From positions 62,001-126,000 of the forward strand of contig CAAGMI010000060.1 of the NCBI GenBank assembly GCA_900771005.1: 64,000 nt of DNA. Reading direction: 5' to 3'. This document shows, in pieces, positions 24,592 to 33,188 of this stretch; position 1 is the first letter of the stretch; the number at the start of each line of letters is the position of its first letter. The notes below the pieces were generated by a model. The model was given only the letters and a program-made list of their open reading frames with translations, was not told the DNA's origin and did no database searches. The translations under genes were made by a program, and so were the position numbers. This stretch comes from Rikenellaceae bacterium. GTDB lineage: Bacteria > Bacteroidota > Bacteroidia > Bacteroidales > UBA932.

Positions 24592-24680
24592 CGGAAGGGA
24601 CGAGATTCGAACTCGTGGTACAGTATGACCCGTACGTCGGTTTAGCAAACCGGTGGTTTCAGCCACTCACCCACCCTTCC
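24592..24680 (-). tRNA. tRNA-Ser (GCT)
   Basis: The 89-base class II tRNA has acceptor GGAAGGG/CCCTTCC with discriminator G, anticodon loop TTGCTAA and a long variable arm (TACGGGTC..ACTGTA region). The T-loop is TTCGAAT. It reads AGC/AGU. Confidence 0.95.
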
Positions 24681-24728
24681 AATCTCACTCATTCGGTGTA
24701 CCAAATGGGATGGCAAAGATACAACAAA

Positions 24729-26447
24729 TTATCTTATTTCCAATACTTCACCGTGATCCTTGACGACAGCCTCTTTCCACTTGTCGGTGTATCCCGGCTG
24801 AGCAAGTCCGTCAGGTGTCCCTTCATTGTATTCCGAATGTTTGAATGATCCGTCCCCGTTCTGTGCCTTGACGTTGCCGTCGATGAACTTGACTAGCAGA
24901 GTCTCCTCAAGCTTGACCCATGCGGCGAACTGGTCGGAAGCCGTCTGGACAGTATAGTTCGTCAATCCCCTGAGCACTCTCCTGACCGCCCCGCGACGTC
25001 CCGGATGCCTGCCCGAACGACCGTTGTAAACCTTGAGCAGAAGTTCGTCTATCTGAGGTATCCTGCTGAACATCTGGTCGTTCTCGAAAGCGTCAATTTC
25101 TTTCCTTACTACAGGCTCCATCTGGTCGTACATCCTGTAGCAGGCATTCGTGACGCGGTTGCAGATCCAGAACTGCGACGTAGGACTGTATTGGAGCAGG
25201 TTGCCGTTGCCTACGCGGAGGCACTCAGGCACTTTCTTCGTGTTTGTATAGATAGGTGTCAGATATGATGTCGCAGCATCGTCACAGCCGAACCACTGAA
25301 GGGCACCGATCTCATCGGGCAGCCACCCACGGGACTGAGCCACAAACCAGAATCCGGTCTGCTGGGTCGCTATCGCCCTCTCGTTGACATAGGTCTTGCC
25401 TTCATACCTGAATTCCATAGGACGCCAGCGGTACGGACAGGCATTTCCGCCTGCTCCTATGTCGGTACGCATATCCATAGGCGTGCCCTCGAAATGGTCT
25501 CTCATGACATCAGCCACGTCTTTCACGGTAATCTTCCTTGAAGGCTTGACCCAAAGAGGCATCTCCCCCTGAAGGTCATAACCCATCGCATAATCCAGCC
25601 ATTTCTGTGAGGATTCTGTCAGTTCGACTCCGTTTTCCTCGTATGTGAACTGTCCGTCGCAAAGTATGTTGAACGCTGACCAGGCACGGGCATCACAGCC
25701 TCTGACGGTACCGAAATCCAAAGGACAGTAGGCCTCCCTGAAGCTGAAATCTTCGTCCTTCCCGTCAAACCATCCTTTCTCGCGTGCGAAACTGATGACA
25801 TCGGGCGCATAAAGAGTCCCAGGATCGTCAAGAGGAAACTTGGTTATGCGGGCCTGATTGGCGTGAGCACAGATATAACCGTCGGGTATCCTCCTTGCAA
25901 CCCATACTATTCCCTTGTTGTCCGGTCCCTTTCCCACAAGGTCCATCACCCACGCTTCGTCCTTGTCTGCAATGGAGAAAGTCTCTCCCTCGGAAGGATA
26001 GCCGTATGTGTTTGCAAGGTCCACTATGGTCTGTATCGCCTCCCTCGCCGTCTTTGCCCTCTGCAACGTGATATAAATGAGGTTGCCGTAGTCCATTATG
26101 CCCGCAGGGTCAACCTGCTCCTCTCTTCCTCCCCAGGTGGTCTCACCTATGATGAGCTGATGTTCGTTCATGTTTCCCACGGTCTGGTACGTGTGGGACA
26201 CCTGATCAATGTACCCCAGCGGCTTGTATGTATCCCACTCTATGACGTGGAGTTTTGCTCCGGCCTTCCAGTCGGCCGCAGGGTGGAAATAAAGTTCACC
26301 GTAAAGCCAGTGCGAATCCGCCGCATAGGATATCATGCAGGACCCGTCGGCGCTGGCTCCTTTGGTTATTATGATGTTTGTACAGGCATCTGCTTCCAAC
26401 CGTGACAACAGAAGCAGGGCAACAAGAGCGTATGCTAACTTTCTCAT
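24729..26447 (-). CDS. Secreted C69-family dipeptidase
   Basis: 572 residues. The signal peptide is followed directly by the catalytic N-terminal cysteine (Cys22 in ADACTNIIITKGASADGS), the hallmark of Ntn-hydrolase peptidases of family C69. Further family segments are MNEHQLIIGETTWGG and GYICAHANQARI. These enzymes cut dipeptides or short peptides, here in the periplasm. Between residues about 490 and 510 there is an Arg/Gly-rich stretch (GRSGRHPGRRG) about ten residues longer than I expect. A shifted reading of the same bases gives a more ordinary sequence, so a pair of compensating frameshifts is possible. The gene stands alone between tRNA-Ser and the divergent gene at 26469. Confidence 0.9.
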   Translation of the reverse strand: MRKLAYALVALLLLSRLEADACTNIIITKGASADGSCMISYAADSHWLYGELYFHPAADWKAGAKLHVIEWDTYKPLGYIDQVSHTYQTVGNMNEHQLIIGETTWGGREEQVDPAGIMDYGNLIYITLQRAKTAREAIQTIVDLANTYGYPSEGETFSIADKDEAWVMDLVGKGPDNKGIVWVARRIPDGYICAHANQARITKFPLDDPGTLYAPDVISFAREKGWFDGKDEDFSFREAYCPLDFGTVRGCDARAWSAFNILCDGQFTYEENGVELTESSQKWLDYAMGYDLQGEMPLWVKPSRKITVKDVADVMRDHFEGTPMDMRTDIGAGGNACPYRWRPMEFRYEGKTYVNERAIATQQTGFWFVAQSRGWLPDEIGALQWFGCDDAATSYLTPIYTNTKKVPECLRVGNGNLLQYSPTSQFWICNRVTNACYRMYDQMEPVVRKEIDAFENDQMFSRIPQIDELLLKVYNGRSGRHPGRRGAVRRVLRGLTNYTVQTASDQFAAWVKLEETLLVKFIDGNVKAQNGDGSFKHSEYNEGTPDGLAQPGYTDKWKEAVVKDHGEVLEIR

Positions 26448-26454
26448 TTTTTAT

Positions 26455-26462
26455 TAACTTTG
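26455..26462 (+). promoter_or_regulatory. -7 element before the small secreted protein gene
   Basis: TAACTTTG, an exact TAnnTTTG, ends six bases before the ATG at 26469. This favours ATG over an in-frame TTG that lies inside the box, and suggests a leaderless mRNA. Confidence 0.6.
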
Positions 26463-26468
26463 CGGGTT

Positions 26469-26879
26469 ATGATGCGCAAATCTATGAAATTTTATTCTGT
26501 ATTGCTAACGCTTCTTGTCTCTACAGGAGTCTTTGCCCAGCAGCAGGACCCTGAGGAGGAGGCCAAGAAGCTTTACGAGGCAATCCAGGAGCAGGTGGAC
26601 AAGTATGCAAACAGCCTCGATCTTGAAGATTGGCAGATTTTCTACGTGGATTCCATATTCACTCACGACTATACCGCCATACAGGAGGAATTCAACAAGA
26701 TGAAGAAGGCAAGGGTCTCCAACATCGACCTCTATGCCACCGTTCAGGACGAGTGGAACGAGAATATGTATCAGGCCATGCAAAGAGTGCTCAATGACGA
26801 GCAGTGGACAAAATACCTGAAGATGGGCGCCGCCCGTGAAAAGAAAGCCCGCGACAAGCGTGCCGCCAAAAAGAAATAA
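26469..26879 (+). CDS. Small secreted helical protein of unknown function
   Basis: 136 residues from the ATG at 26469 (26472 and 26484 are alternatives). A signal peptide ends at GVFAQ, and the mature part is almost wholly helical and charged, with a Lys/Arg-rich tail (EKKARDKRAAKKK). The length, the periplasmic location and the repeated acidic helices recall Spy/CpxP-like chaperones of Bacteroidales (DUF4890-type), but I see no LTxxQ motif, so I do not assign it. It is followed after seven bases by pheS on the same strand. Confidence 0.7.
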   Translation: MMRKSMKFYSVLLTLLVSTGVFAQQQDPEEEAKKLYEAIQEQVDKYANSLDLEDWQIFYVDSIFTHDYTAIQEEFNKMKKARVSNIDLYATVQDEWNENMYQAMQRVLNDEQWTKYLKMGAAREKKARDKRAAKKK

Positions 26880-26886
26880 GCCTATT

Positions 26887-27924
26887 ATGAAAAAAGAAGA
26901 TATCGAAAGAGTTCTTGCCGAACTGGGTGAGCTCAAATGTAAGACACAGAAGGAAGTGGAAGATGCAAGAGTCAGGTTCCTCGGCAAAAAGGGCGAGGTC
27001 ACGGCACTCTTCGACGAATTCCGCACTTTCGACAAGGATATGAAGGCTGAATTCGGCCGCACACTCAACGAGTTGAAGCAGAAGGCACAGGCCAGAATTG
27101 AGGAATTGAAAGCCACGGTCGGGGACGGAGATTCTTCTGACGGTCCAAAGCACGACCTTTCAATGCCAGGCGACCCCCTGGAACTCGGGTCACGCCATCC
27201 TGTTAGTATTGTAAGACAGGAAATCGTGGATATCTTCCGCAAATTCGGATATGACGTTGCGGAAGGGCCTGAAGTAGAGGATGACTATCACGTTTTCGAA
27301 GCCCTCAACTTCCCTCCGAATCATCCGGCAAGAGATATGCAGGACACATTCTTCGTATCCACCGGACATCCCAATCCGCTGCTTCTGCGTACGCACACTT
27401 CAAGCGTTCAGGTCCGTACCATGGAAAACATGAAAGTCCCTATCAGAGTCATCTGCCCGGGACGAGTGTTCAGAAATGAAGCCATCAGCGCCCGCGCACA
27501 CTGCATATTCCATCAGGTAGAAGGTCTCTATATCGACGAGAACGTAACCTTCGCCGACCTCAAGCAGGCCATTCTTCTGTTTGCCCGTGAGATGTTCGGT
27601 CCTGAAACGGAAATCCGCATGCGCCCTTCATATTTCCCGTTCACCGAGCCTTCAGCTGAAGTGGACGTAAGTTGCAACATCTGTCACGGCAAGGGATGCA
27701 ACATCTGCAAGGGAACGGGCTGGCTTGAAATCCTCGGATGCGGTATGGTCGATCCTAACGTATTGGAGGCAAGTGGCATTGACTCTAAGAAATACAGCGG
27801 ATTCGCTTTCGGAATGGGTCTCGAGCGCATAGCAATGCTCAAGTGGAGAGTGAACGACCTCCGGCACTATTTCGAAAACGATATGCGCTTCCTCAAGGAA
27901 TTCAACACGGCGGTAGAGGTCTAG
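26887..27924 (+). CDS. pheS: Phenylalanyl-tRNA synthetase alpha subunit
   Basis: 345 residues from the ATG at 26887, which gives the family N-terminus (MKKEDIERVLAELGELK). An upstream in-frame ATG overlaps the previous gene and is unlikely. The protein has an N-terminal coiled coil (1-85), then the class II catalytic core with motif 2 (GRVFRNEAISARAHCIFHQVEG) and motif 3 (FGMGLERIAML). The Cys-rich loop SCNICHGKGCNICKGTGW is normal for bacterial PheS. The pheT gene is not next to it, as is common in Bacteroidetes. It attaches Phe to tRNA together with the beta subunit. Confidence 0.97.
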   Translation: MKKEDIERVLAELGELKCKTQKEVEDARVRFLGKKGEVTALFDEFRTFDKDMKAEFGRTLNELKQKAQARIEELKATVGDGDSSDGPKHDLSMPGDPLELGSRHPVSIVRQEIVDIFRKFGYDVAEGPEVEDDYHVFEALNFPPNHPARDMQDTFFVSTGHPNPLLLRTHTSSVQVRTMENMKVPIRVICPGRVFRNEAISARAHCIFHQVEGLYIDENVTFADLKQAILLFAREMFGPETEIRMRPSYFPFTEPSAEVDVSCNICHGKGCNICKGTGWLEILGCGMVDPNVLEASGIDSKKYSGFAFGMGLERIAMLKWRVNDLRHYFENDMRFLKEFNTAVEV

Positions 27925-27933
27925 AATCAATAA

Positions 27934-28635
27934 TTATCCCAACCATTTGAGGAAATCATCCACTCTGGATCTGGCAACGGATATCTCCCTGCCGAGATTC
28001 GGATGGACGTCTACGATGTAACTGCCGTTATCCTTTACTGCGCTGTCTATGCAGGCCATGGACAATATGCAACCTCTGTTGATTCTGATGAAAAGCACGG
28101 GGTCCAGACCGGCGACGATTTCATCCATCGTGGAATCAATGATATATCTTCCTCCGTCAAAAGTAACGAGATAATTGCATTTTTCCTCAGAGAAGAAGTA
28201 GGCTATCTGCTCCGTCTTTACCGGAACAATCCTGTCATTGAGCCTCACCACCCATCGCTGCCTGAGCGTTCTGGGCTCCGTTTCCGATTTCTTGATGATG
28301 AAGTCAATGACTAACTCGAACAATGCACCCAATATCAGGGTTGTCACCGACGTCGAGATGACATATACCCACAGCGATTCCCCCATCAACGGGATGAGAA
28401 ACTTCGGAAGACAATTGCCGATGAGATAGGCAAGTACATTAACAAGGATGACCGCTGCAATCGTATAAAAGAATTTTATATCCCTGCGATAGCACAGGAT
28501 GAAGGTCATCGCTATGGTAAGCAGGGTGAGAGCGTGCTCGTCCTCGACTTCCAAGGCCCTGCAGGCCACGCAACAGGATGCGTGCAGGAACGTGAACAGC
28601 ATTATAATCCAAAAACCGGTGTCTCTTTTCATCAT
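27934..28635 (-). CDS. Membrane-bound LytTR-domain transcriptional regulator
   Basis: 233 residues. The first 125 residues hold four hydrophobic helices (FWIIMLFTFLHASCC, ALTLLTIAMTFIL, FFYTIAAVILVNVLAYLIG, VYVISTSVTTLILGALFEL). Residues 130-232 form a LytTR DNA-binding domain (YFFSEEKCNYLVTFDGGRYI, FIRINRGCILS). It is a one-component sensor in which the membrane part probably perceives the signal and the LytTR part binds DNA in large-groove repeats. No histidine kinase is beside it. Its gene is divergent from the MFS/SusC operon, 141 bases away, so it is the nearest regulator to that PUL; control of it is a guess. Confidence 0.85.
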   Translation of the reverse strand: MMKRDTGFWIIMLFTFLHASCCVACRALEVEDEHALTLLTIAMTFILCYRRDIKFFYTIAAVILVNVLAYLIGNCLPKFLIPLMGESLWVYVISTSVTTLILGALFELVIDFIIKKSETEPRTLRQRWVVRLNDRIVPVKTEQIAYFFSEEKCNYLVTFDGGRYIIDSTMDEIVAGLDPVLFIRINRGCILSMACIDSAVKDNGSYIVDVHPNLGREISVARSRVDDFLKWLG

Positions 28636-28658
28636 AGCAAATCCGACATTTTAATACG

Positions 28659-28687
28659 CAAAGTTATCAATTCATCTTTCAAAACAA
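28659..28687 (-). promoter_or_regulatory. Promoter of the LytTR regulator
   Basis: On the minus strand TTG (28687-28685), 18 bases, TAACTTTG (28666-28659, exact TAnnTTTG), 23 bases before the ATG. Confidence 0.65.
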
Positions 28688-28776
28688 CAATTTCATCATA
28701 AAAATATCACAATCCGTCATCCTGACGAAAAAAGTACCGACTAAATATTTACCTTGGCCTTTGTTATAACACTGAA

Positions 28777-30123
28777 ATGGCCAATAAACCACAACTTTCG
28801 TTTTGGCAGATGTGGAACCTGAGCTTCGGATTTTTCGGAGTACAGATTGCTTATGCGCTGCAAAGCGCCAACATCTCCCGTATTTTTGCTACACTTGGTG
28901 CCGATCCGCATCAGTTGAGTTTTTTCTGGATTCTCCCACCTCTGATGGGTATGATAGTGCAGCCTCTCATCGGCAAATGGTCTGACCGGACCTGGTGCCG
29001 CCTGGGGAGGAGGAAGCCGTATCTTCTCGCAGGAGCGATAATCGCCGTCCTGGTGATGGTCCTGCTGCCGAATGCAGGCAGTCTCAACCTCAGCACGTCA
29101 TATATCTTCCTGGGGCTTAATGCCGCAATGTGGTTCGGACTGTTCAGCCTGATATTTCTGGACACTTCCATAAATGTCGCAATGCAGCCTTTCAAGATGA
29201 TGGTCGGCGACATGGTCAATGACGAGCAGAAGACAAAGGCTTATTCTATCCAAAGTCTCCTGTGCAACGCAGGCAGTCTGATGGGATACCTTTTCCCTAT
29301 TTTCTTCACCTGGATCGGTATAGCTAACACTGCCCCTAAGGGAGTCATCCCTGACTCCGTAATATGGAGTTTCTACGCCGGGGCCGCAATCCTGATTGCC
29401 TGCGTGCTCTTCACCTTCTTTAAGGTAAGAGAGTTCTCTCCTGAAGAATACGCAAAGTTCAACAATATTGATTCTCAGGAGCTTGCCGGAGACAATACCG
29501 GTCGGCAGGACTTTCTTTCGCTTCTTGTACACGCGCCGAAGACATTCTGGACCGTCGGTCTCGTGCAGTTCTTCTGCTGGGCGGCGTTCCTGTTTATGTG
29601 GACATACACAAACGGTGCCGTAGCATCCAACTGCTGGGGGACTTCAGATGTCTCTTCGGAGGGATACCAGGCGGCAGGGAACTGGGTGGGCGTACTCTTC
29701 GCAGTACAGGCAGTAGGCTCAATCCTTTGGGCAATAGTGATTCCCCGTTTCAAAAGTCTCAGAAATGCCTACATCACCAGCCTTTTGATAGGAGCCGCCG
29801 GGTTCATTTCCGTTGCATTCATTCACAACCAATATATGCTGTTCGGCAGTTATCTCCTCATAGGAGCTGCCTGGGCAGCAATGCTGGCTCTTCCGTTCAC
29901 CATCCTTACGAATTCTCTCAAGGGAACTTCCCATATGGGTGAATATCTGGGCCTGTTCAACTGTACCATCTGCCTGCCACAGATTGTAGCGGCAGCCTGC
30001 GGAGGCCTTGTACTGAAACTGTTCGGTGGCTCGCAGGCTCTGATGCTGCTTGCAGCGGGCTTGCTTCTGATCTGCGGCGCGGTCGCAGTGACCATTGTAA
30101 AAACAAATTCTTCAAATAACTAA
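28777..30123 (+). CDS. MFS sugar transporter, glycoside/SLC45-like
   Basis: 448 residues, 12 predicted membrane helices. The loop between helices 2 and 3 has the MFS signature GKWSDRTWCRLGRRKPYLL. The closest family is the glycoside/disaccharide symporters (SLC45/MelB-like) that Bacteroidales often place at the head of starch PULs to carry maltose or glucose across the inner membrane. It is the first gene of the PUL, 20 bases before susC. Cations and exact sugar are unknown. The gene starts at the ATG after TAACACTGAA; a weak -7 (TACCTTGG, 28751-28758) is the only promoter-like motif. Confidence 0.9.
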   Translation: MANKPQLSFWQMWNLSFGFFGVQIAYALQSANISRIFATLGADPHQLSFFWILPPLMGMIVQPLIGKWSDRTWCRLGRRKPYLLAGAIIAVLVMVLLPNAGSLNLSTSYIFLGLNAAMWFGLFSLIFLDTSINVAMQPFKMMVGDMVNDEQKTKAYSIQSLLCNAGSLMGYLFPIFFTWIGIANTAPKGVIPDSVIWSFYAGAAILIACVLFTFFKVREFSPEEYAKFNNIDSQELAGDNTGRQDFLSLLVHAPKTFWTVGLVQFFCWAAFLFMWTYTNGAVASNCWGTSDVSSEGYQAAGNWVGVLFAVQAVGSILWAIVIPRFKSLRNAYITSLLIGAAGFISVAFIHNQYMLFGSYLLIGAAWAAMLALPFTILTNSLKGTSHMGEYLGLFNCTICLPQIVAAACGGLVLKLFGGSQALMLLAAGLLLICGAVAVTIVKTNSSNN

Positions 30124-30143
30124 TCAATAAACCATTTTTCTTT

Positions 30144-33100
30144 ATGAAAAGAATCCTAACCACTATGGCTGCTGTCATTCTTTCAAGTCTGGCAGCCGTT
30201 GCTGTATCCGCCCAGGGCAGATACACGGTTAAAGGAGTGGTTGTCGATCAGACCGGCCCGGTCATCGGCGCAACTGTCGTCGAGCTGGGGACTTCCAATG
30301 GAGCAGTCACCGGTCTTGATGGAGACTATTCACTCAATGTGGCATCCGCTGACGCTCTCATAGAAATCAGCTGCATCGGATACACCACGGTTTCATTCAA
30401 AGCTTCAGAAGTGCCTTCCACAGTCACTCTCAGCGAGGATACTGAATTCCTTGACGAGGTTGTGGTAATCGGATACGGTACTGTCAAGAAGAGCGATATG
30501 ACCGGTTCCGTTTCTGCCGTGAAGGCGGATCAGTTGAACAAGGGTATCGTAACCTCTCCGGCAGAACTGCTTACAGGCAAGTCTGCAGGCGTCGTTGTTA
30601 CGGCAGGAGACGGAGCTCCGGGCTCAGGATCGACTATCCGCATCCGCGGCGGCTCTTCGCTCAACGCATCCAACGACCCTCTCATCGTAATCGACGGACT
30701 CCCTGTATCCAATGACGGTATCAGCGGAACAAGCAATGCACTTGCGTCCATCAACCCTAACGACATCGAGACTTTCACAGTCCTCAAGGATGCATCCGCC
30801 ACAGCGATATACGGTTCACGCGCTTCCAACGGTGTCATAATGATTACCACCAAGAAAGGCCAGTCAAGCGGCAGGATTCCTCATATCGACGCCGACTTCA
30901 CCGCTTCACTGAGCCAGAACGCAAAGTACGTGGATGTCCTTGACGCCGACGGTCTCCGCAATCTTATGGCAAAGCAGTTCGGTACAGACAGCGATGCATA
31001 CAAGAATCTCGGAAACGCCAATACGAACTGGCAGAAGGAAATTTTCCAGCTTGCCCAGAATTATGAAGGAAACGTAGCCGTTTCCGGAAAGGCCGGCAAT
31101 GAGAAATTCACCCTCCCTTACCGCGTGGCCCTCGGTTACCTTGACAACAACGGTACCCTCAAGACCTCCAATATGAAGAGAGGAACGATTTCAGTCAACC
31201 TCGCCCCGACCCTGCTTGACAACCATCTTACAGTCAATCTCAATGGAAAGGGTATGAATATGGATACCCGCTTCGCCAATACCGGAGCCATTACACAGGC
31301 AGTCCAGTATGACCCTACACGCCCAGTATATGACAAGGACGGTCTCAACGGATACAGCTGGTGGAACTATGGGAAAGGAACTTTCACAGTTGACAACTGC
31401 AATACAATGGCGAACCAGAACCCTGTCGCCCTCATCAATGACAAATATGATGTCAGCAACGCCAAGAGGTTCCTCGGCAACGCACAGTTTGACTATAAGG
31501 TGCACGGTTTCGAGGACTTGAGGTTCAACATCAACCTCGGTTTGGACTACACCTATTCCAACGGTACAGTGGATGTCGCTCCTGATACCGAGCAGTCAAT
31601 GCACTCAACCAATCAGCAGGCCAATAACCACGCTTCCGGATATCACACCAATTACAACCAGAAGAAGCTCGACCAGACTCTCGAAATGTATGCCGACTAT
31701 TCCCACATATGGGCAGACAAGCACAATTTCGACGTAATGGCCGGTTACAGCTGGCAGCACTTCTACAATGAGTCCTTCAGCGAGACATACAAAGCGGACG
31801 GGACACCTAAGTCAGATGCCAGCTACTATCTCTCAAATCCTTATATAGGAAAGGGAGAGCTCTATCTTGTCTCATTCTTCGGCCGTCTCAACTACAACTA
31901 CGACAACCGTTATATGATTACCGCTACGTTCCGTGCTGATGGAACCTCACGATTCTCCAATAACAAATGGGGTCTCTTCCCATCAGTAGCCCTCGGTTGG
32001 AACATCAAGAATGAAGGGTTCCTCAAGGATGCACAGGAAATATCAACCCTGAAACTTCGTCTCTCCTATGGACAGACAGGTCAGCAGGACCTCGGAAACG
32101 GATACTATCCTACTCTGGCTACTTATGTGTACAACACCAATGCATGCCAGTATTTCTTCGGCAATGACGTATTCCAGCCTATCACGGCCAAGGGTTACAA
32201 CGCCGATCTGAAGTGGGAAACCACCACAACCTGGAACGCCGGATTGGATTTCGGTTTCATAAATGACAGGCTCACAGCCAGCGTCGATGTTTACAAGCGA
32301 TATACCAAGGATCTCCTCAACTATACCCCTGTGGCTGCCGGAGCAAACCTGAGCAACTATCTGGACGCAAACATCGGAGACCTTGAAAACACCGGTGTTG
32401 AGCTCGAACTCAATGCAATTCCTATCCAGACCAGGGACTGGAGCTGGACCCTCGGATTCAATGCCGCCTGGAACAAGACTGTCATCACCCGACTTACTAC
32501 CGATGACGAAAGGGACAACTACTATGGTGTATATACCGGAGGAATCTCAGGTGGTACCGGAAATACCATCCAGGTACATCAGACAGGACAGGCACCAAAC
32601 TCATTCTTCGTTTACCAGCAGGTTTACGATGAAGCCGGGAAACCTATAGAGGGACTTTACGTTGACCGTAACAAAGACGGTAAGATCGACGTTGCTGACA
32701 AATACTGCTTCCACAAGGCCGCTCCGGACTGGACGTTCGGTTTCAATACACAGCTGTCCTGGAAGGCCCTCACGCTCGCAATAAGTGCACATTCAAACGT
32801 AGGCAACTATGTTTACAACAATGTAATGAGCAACGGCGACCTCCTCACGGACCTCAGTACGAACAGCTTCATCAACAACCGTTACGTAACCGCGGAGGAA
32901 CATAACTTCCAGAACTATGCACAGTACTGGTCAGATATGTACGTCACAGACGCATCGTTCCTCAAGATCGACAACATAACGCTGAGCTACCGCTTCAAAC
33001 TTGCGAACGTAGCAGACCGCGATATGAACCTCAACGTTTTCGGAACCGTTCAAAATGCAGCCTGCATCACGGGTTACAGGGGAATCGATCCTGAAATCTT

Positions 33101-33170
33101 CAACGGTATCGACAACAATATGTACCCTAGGCCGCGTACATTTATCCTCGGTGTCAAGTTCAATTTCTAA
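30144..33170 (+). CDS. susC: SusC-type TonB-dependent glycan transporter
   Basis: 1008 residues. A signal peptide (cleavage near SAQG) is followed by a carboxypeptidase-like regulatory domain (27-105), the SusC-type TonB-box/plug start DEVVVIGYGTVKKSDMTGS, the plug with IRIRGGSSLNASNDPLIVIDG and ATAIYGSRASNGVIMITTK, and a 22-strand barrel that ends in FILGVKFNF. It imports oligosaccharides held by SusD. The adjoining SusD and SusE/F genes and the GH13/GH97 set point to alpha-glucan as main substrate. Spacing to susD is 18 bases. Confidence 0.96.
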   Translation: MKRILTTMAAVILSSLAAVAVSAQGRYTVKGVVVDQTGPVIGATVVELGTSNGAVTGLDGDYSLNVASADALIEISCIGYTTVSFKASEVPSTVTLSEDTEFLDEVVVIGYGTVKKSDMTGSVSAVKADQLNKGIVTSPAELLTGKSAGVVVTAGDGAPGSGSTIRIRGGSSLNASNDPLIVIDGLPVSNDGISGTSNALASINPNDIETFTVLKDASATAIYGSRASNGVIMITTKKGQSSGRIPHIDADFTASLSQNAKYVDVLDADGLRNLMAKQFGTDSDAYKNLGNANTNWQKEIFQLAQNYEGNVAVSGKAGNEKFTLPYRVALGYLDNNGTLKTSNMKRGTISVNLAPTLLDNHLTVNLNGKGMNMDTRFANTGAITQAVQYDPTRPVYDKDGLNGYSWWNYGKGTFTVDNCNTMANQNPVALINDKYDVSNAKRFLGNAQFDYKVHGFEDLRFNINLGLDYTYSNGTVDVAPDTEQSMHSTNQQANNHASGYHTNYNQKKLDQTLEMYADYSHIWADKHNFDVMAGYSWQHFYNESFSETYKADGTPKSDASYYLSNPYIGKGELYLVSFFGRLNYNYDNRYMITATFRADGTSRFSNNKWGLFPSVALGWNIKNEGFLKDAQEISTLKLRLSYGQTGQQDLGNGYYPTLATYVYNTNACQYFFGNDVFQPITAKGYNADLKWETTTTWNAGLDFGFINDRLTASVDVYKRYTKDLLNYTPVAAGANLSNYLDANIGDLENTGVELELNAIPIQTRDWSWTLGFNAAWNKTVITRLTTDDERDNYYGVYTGGISGGTGNTIQVHQTGQAPNSFFVYQQVYDEAGKPIEGLYVDRNKDGKIDVADKYCFHKAAPDWTFGFNTQLSWKALTLAISAHSNVGNYVYNNVMSNGDLLTDLSTNSFINNRYVTAEEHNFQNYAQYWSDMYVTDASFLKIDNITLSYRFKLANVADRDMNLNVFGTVQNAACITGYRGIDPEIFNGIDNNMYPRPRTFILGVKFNF

Positions 33171-33188
33171 TTTTAACACTGTTGAGAT

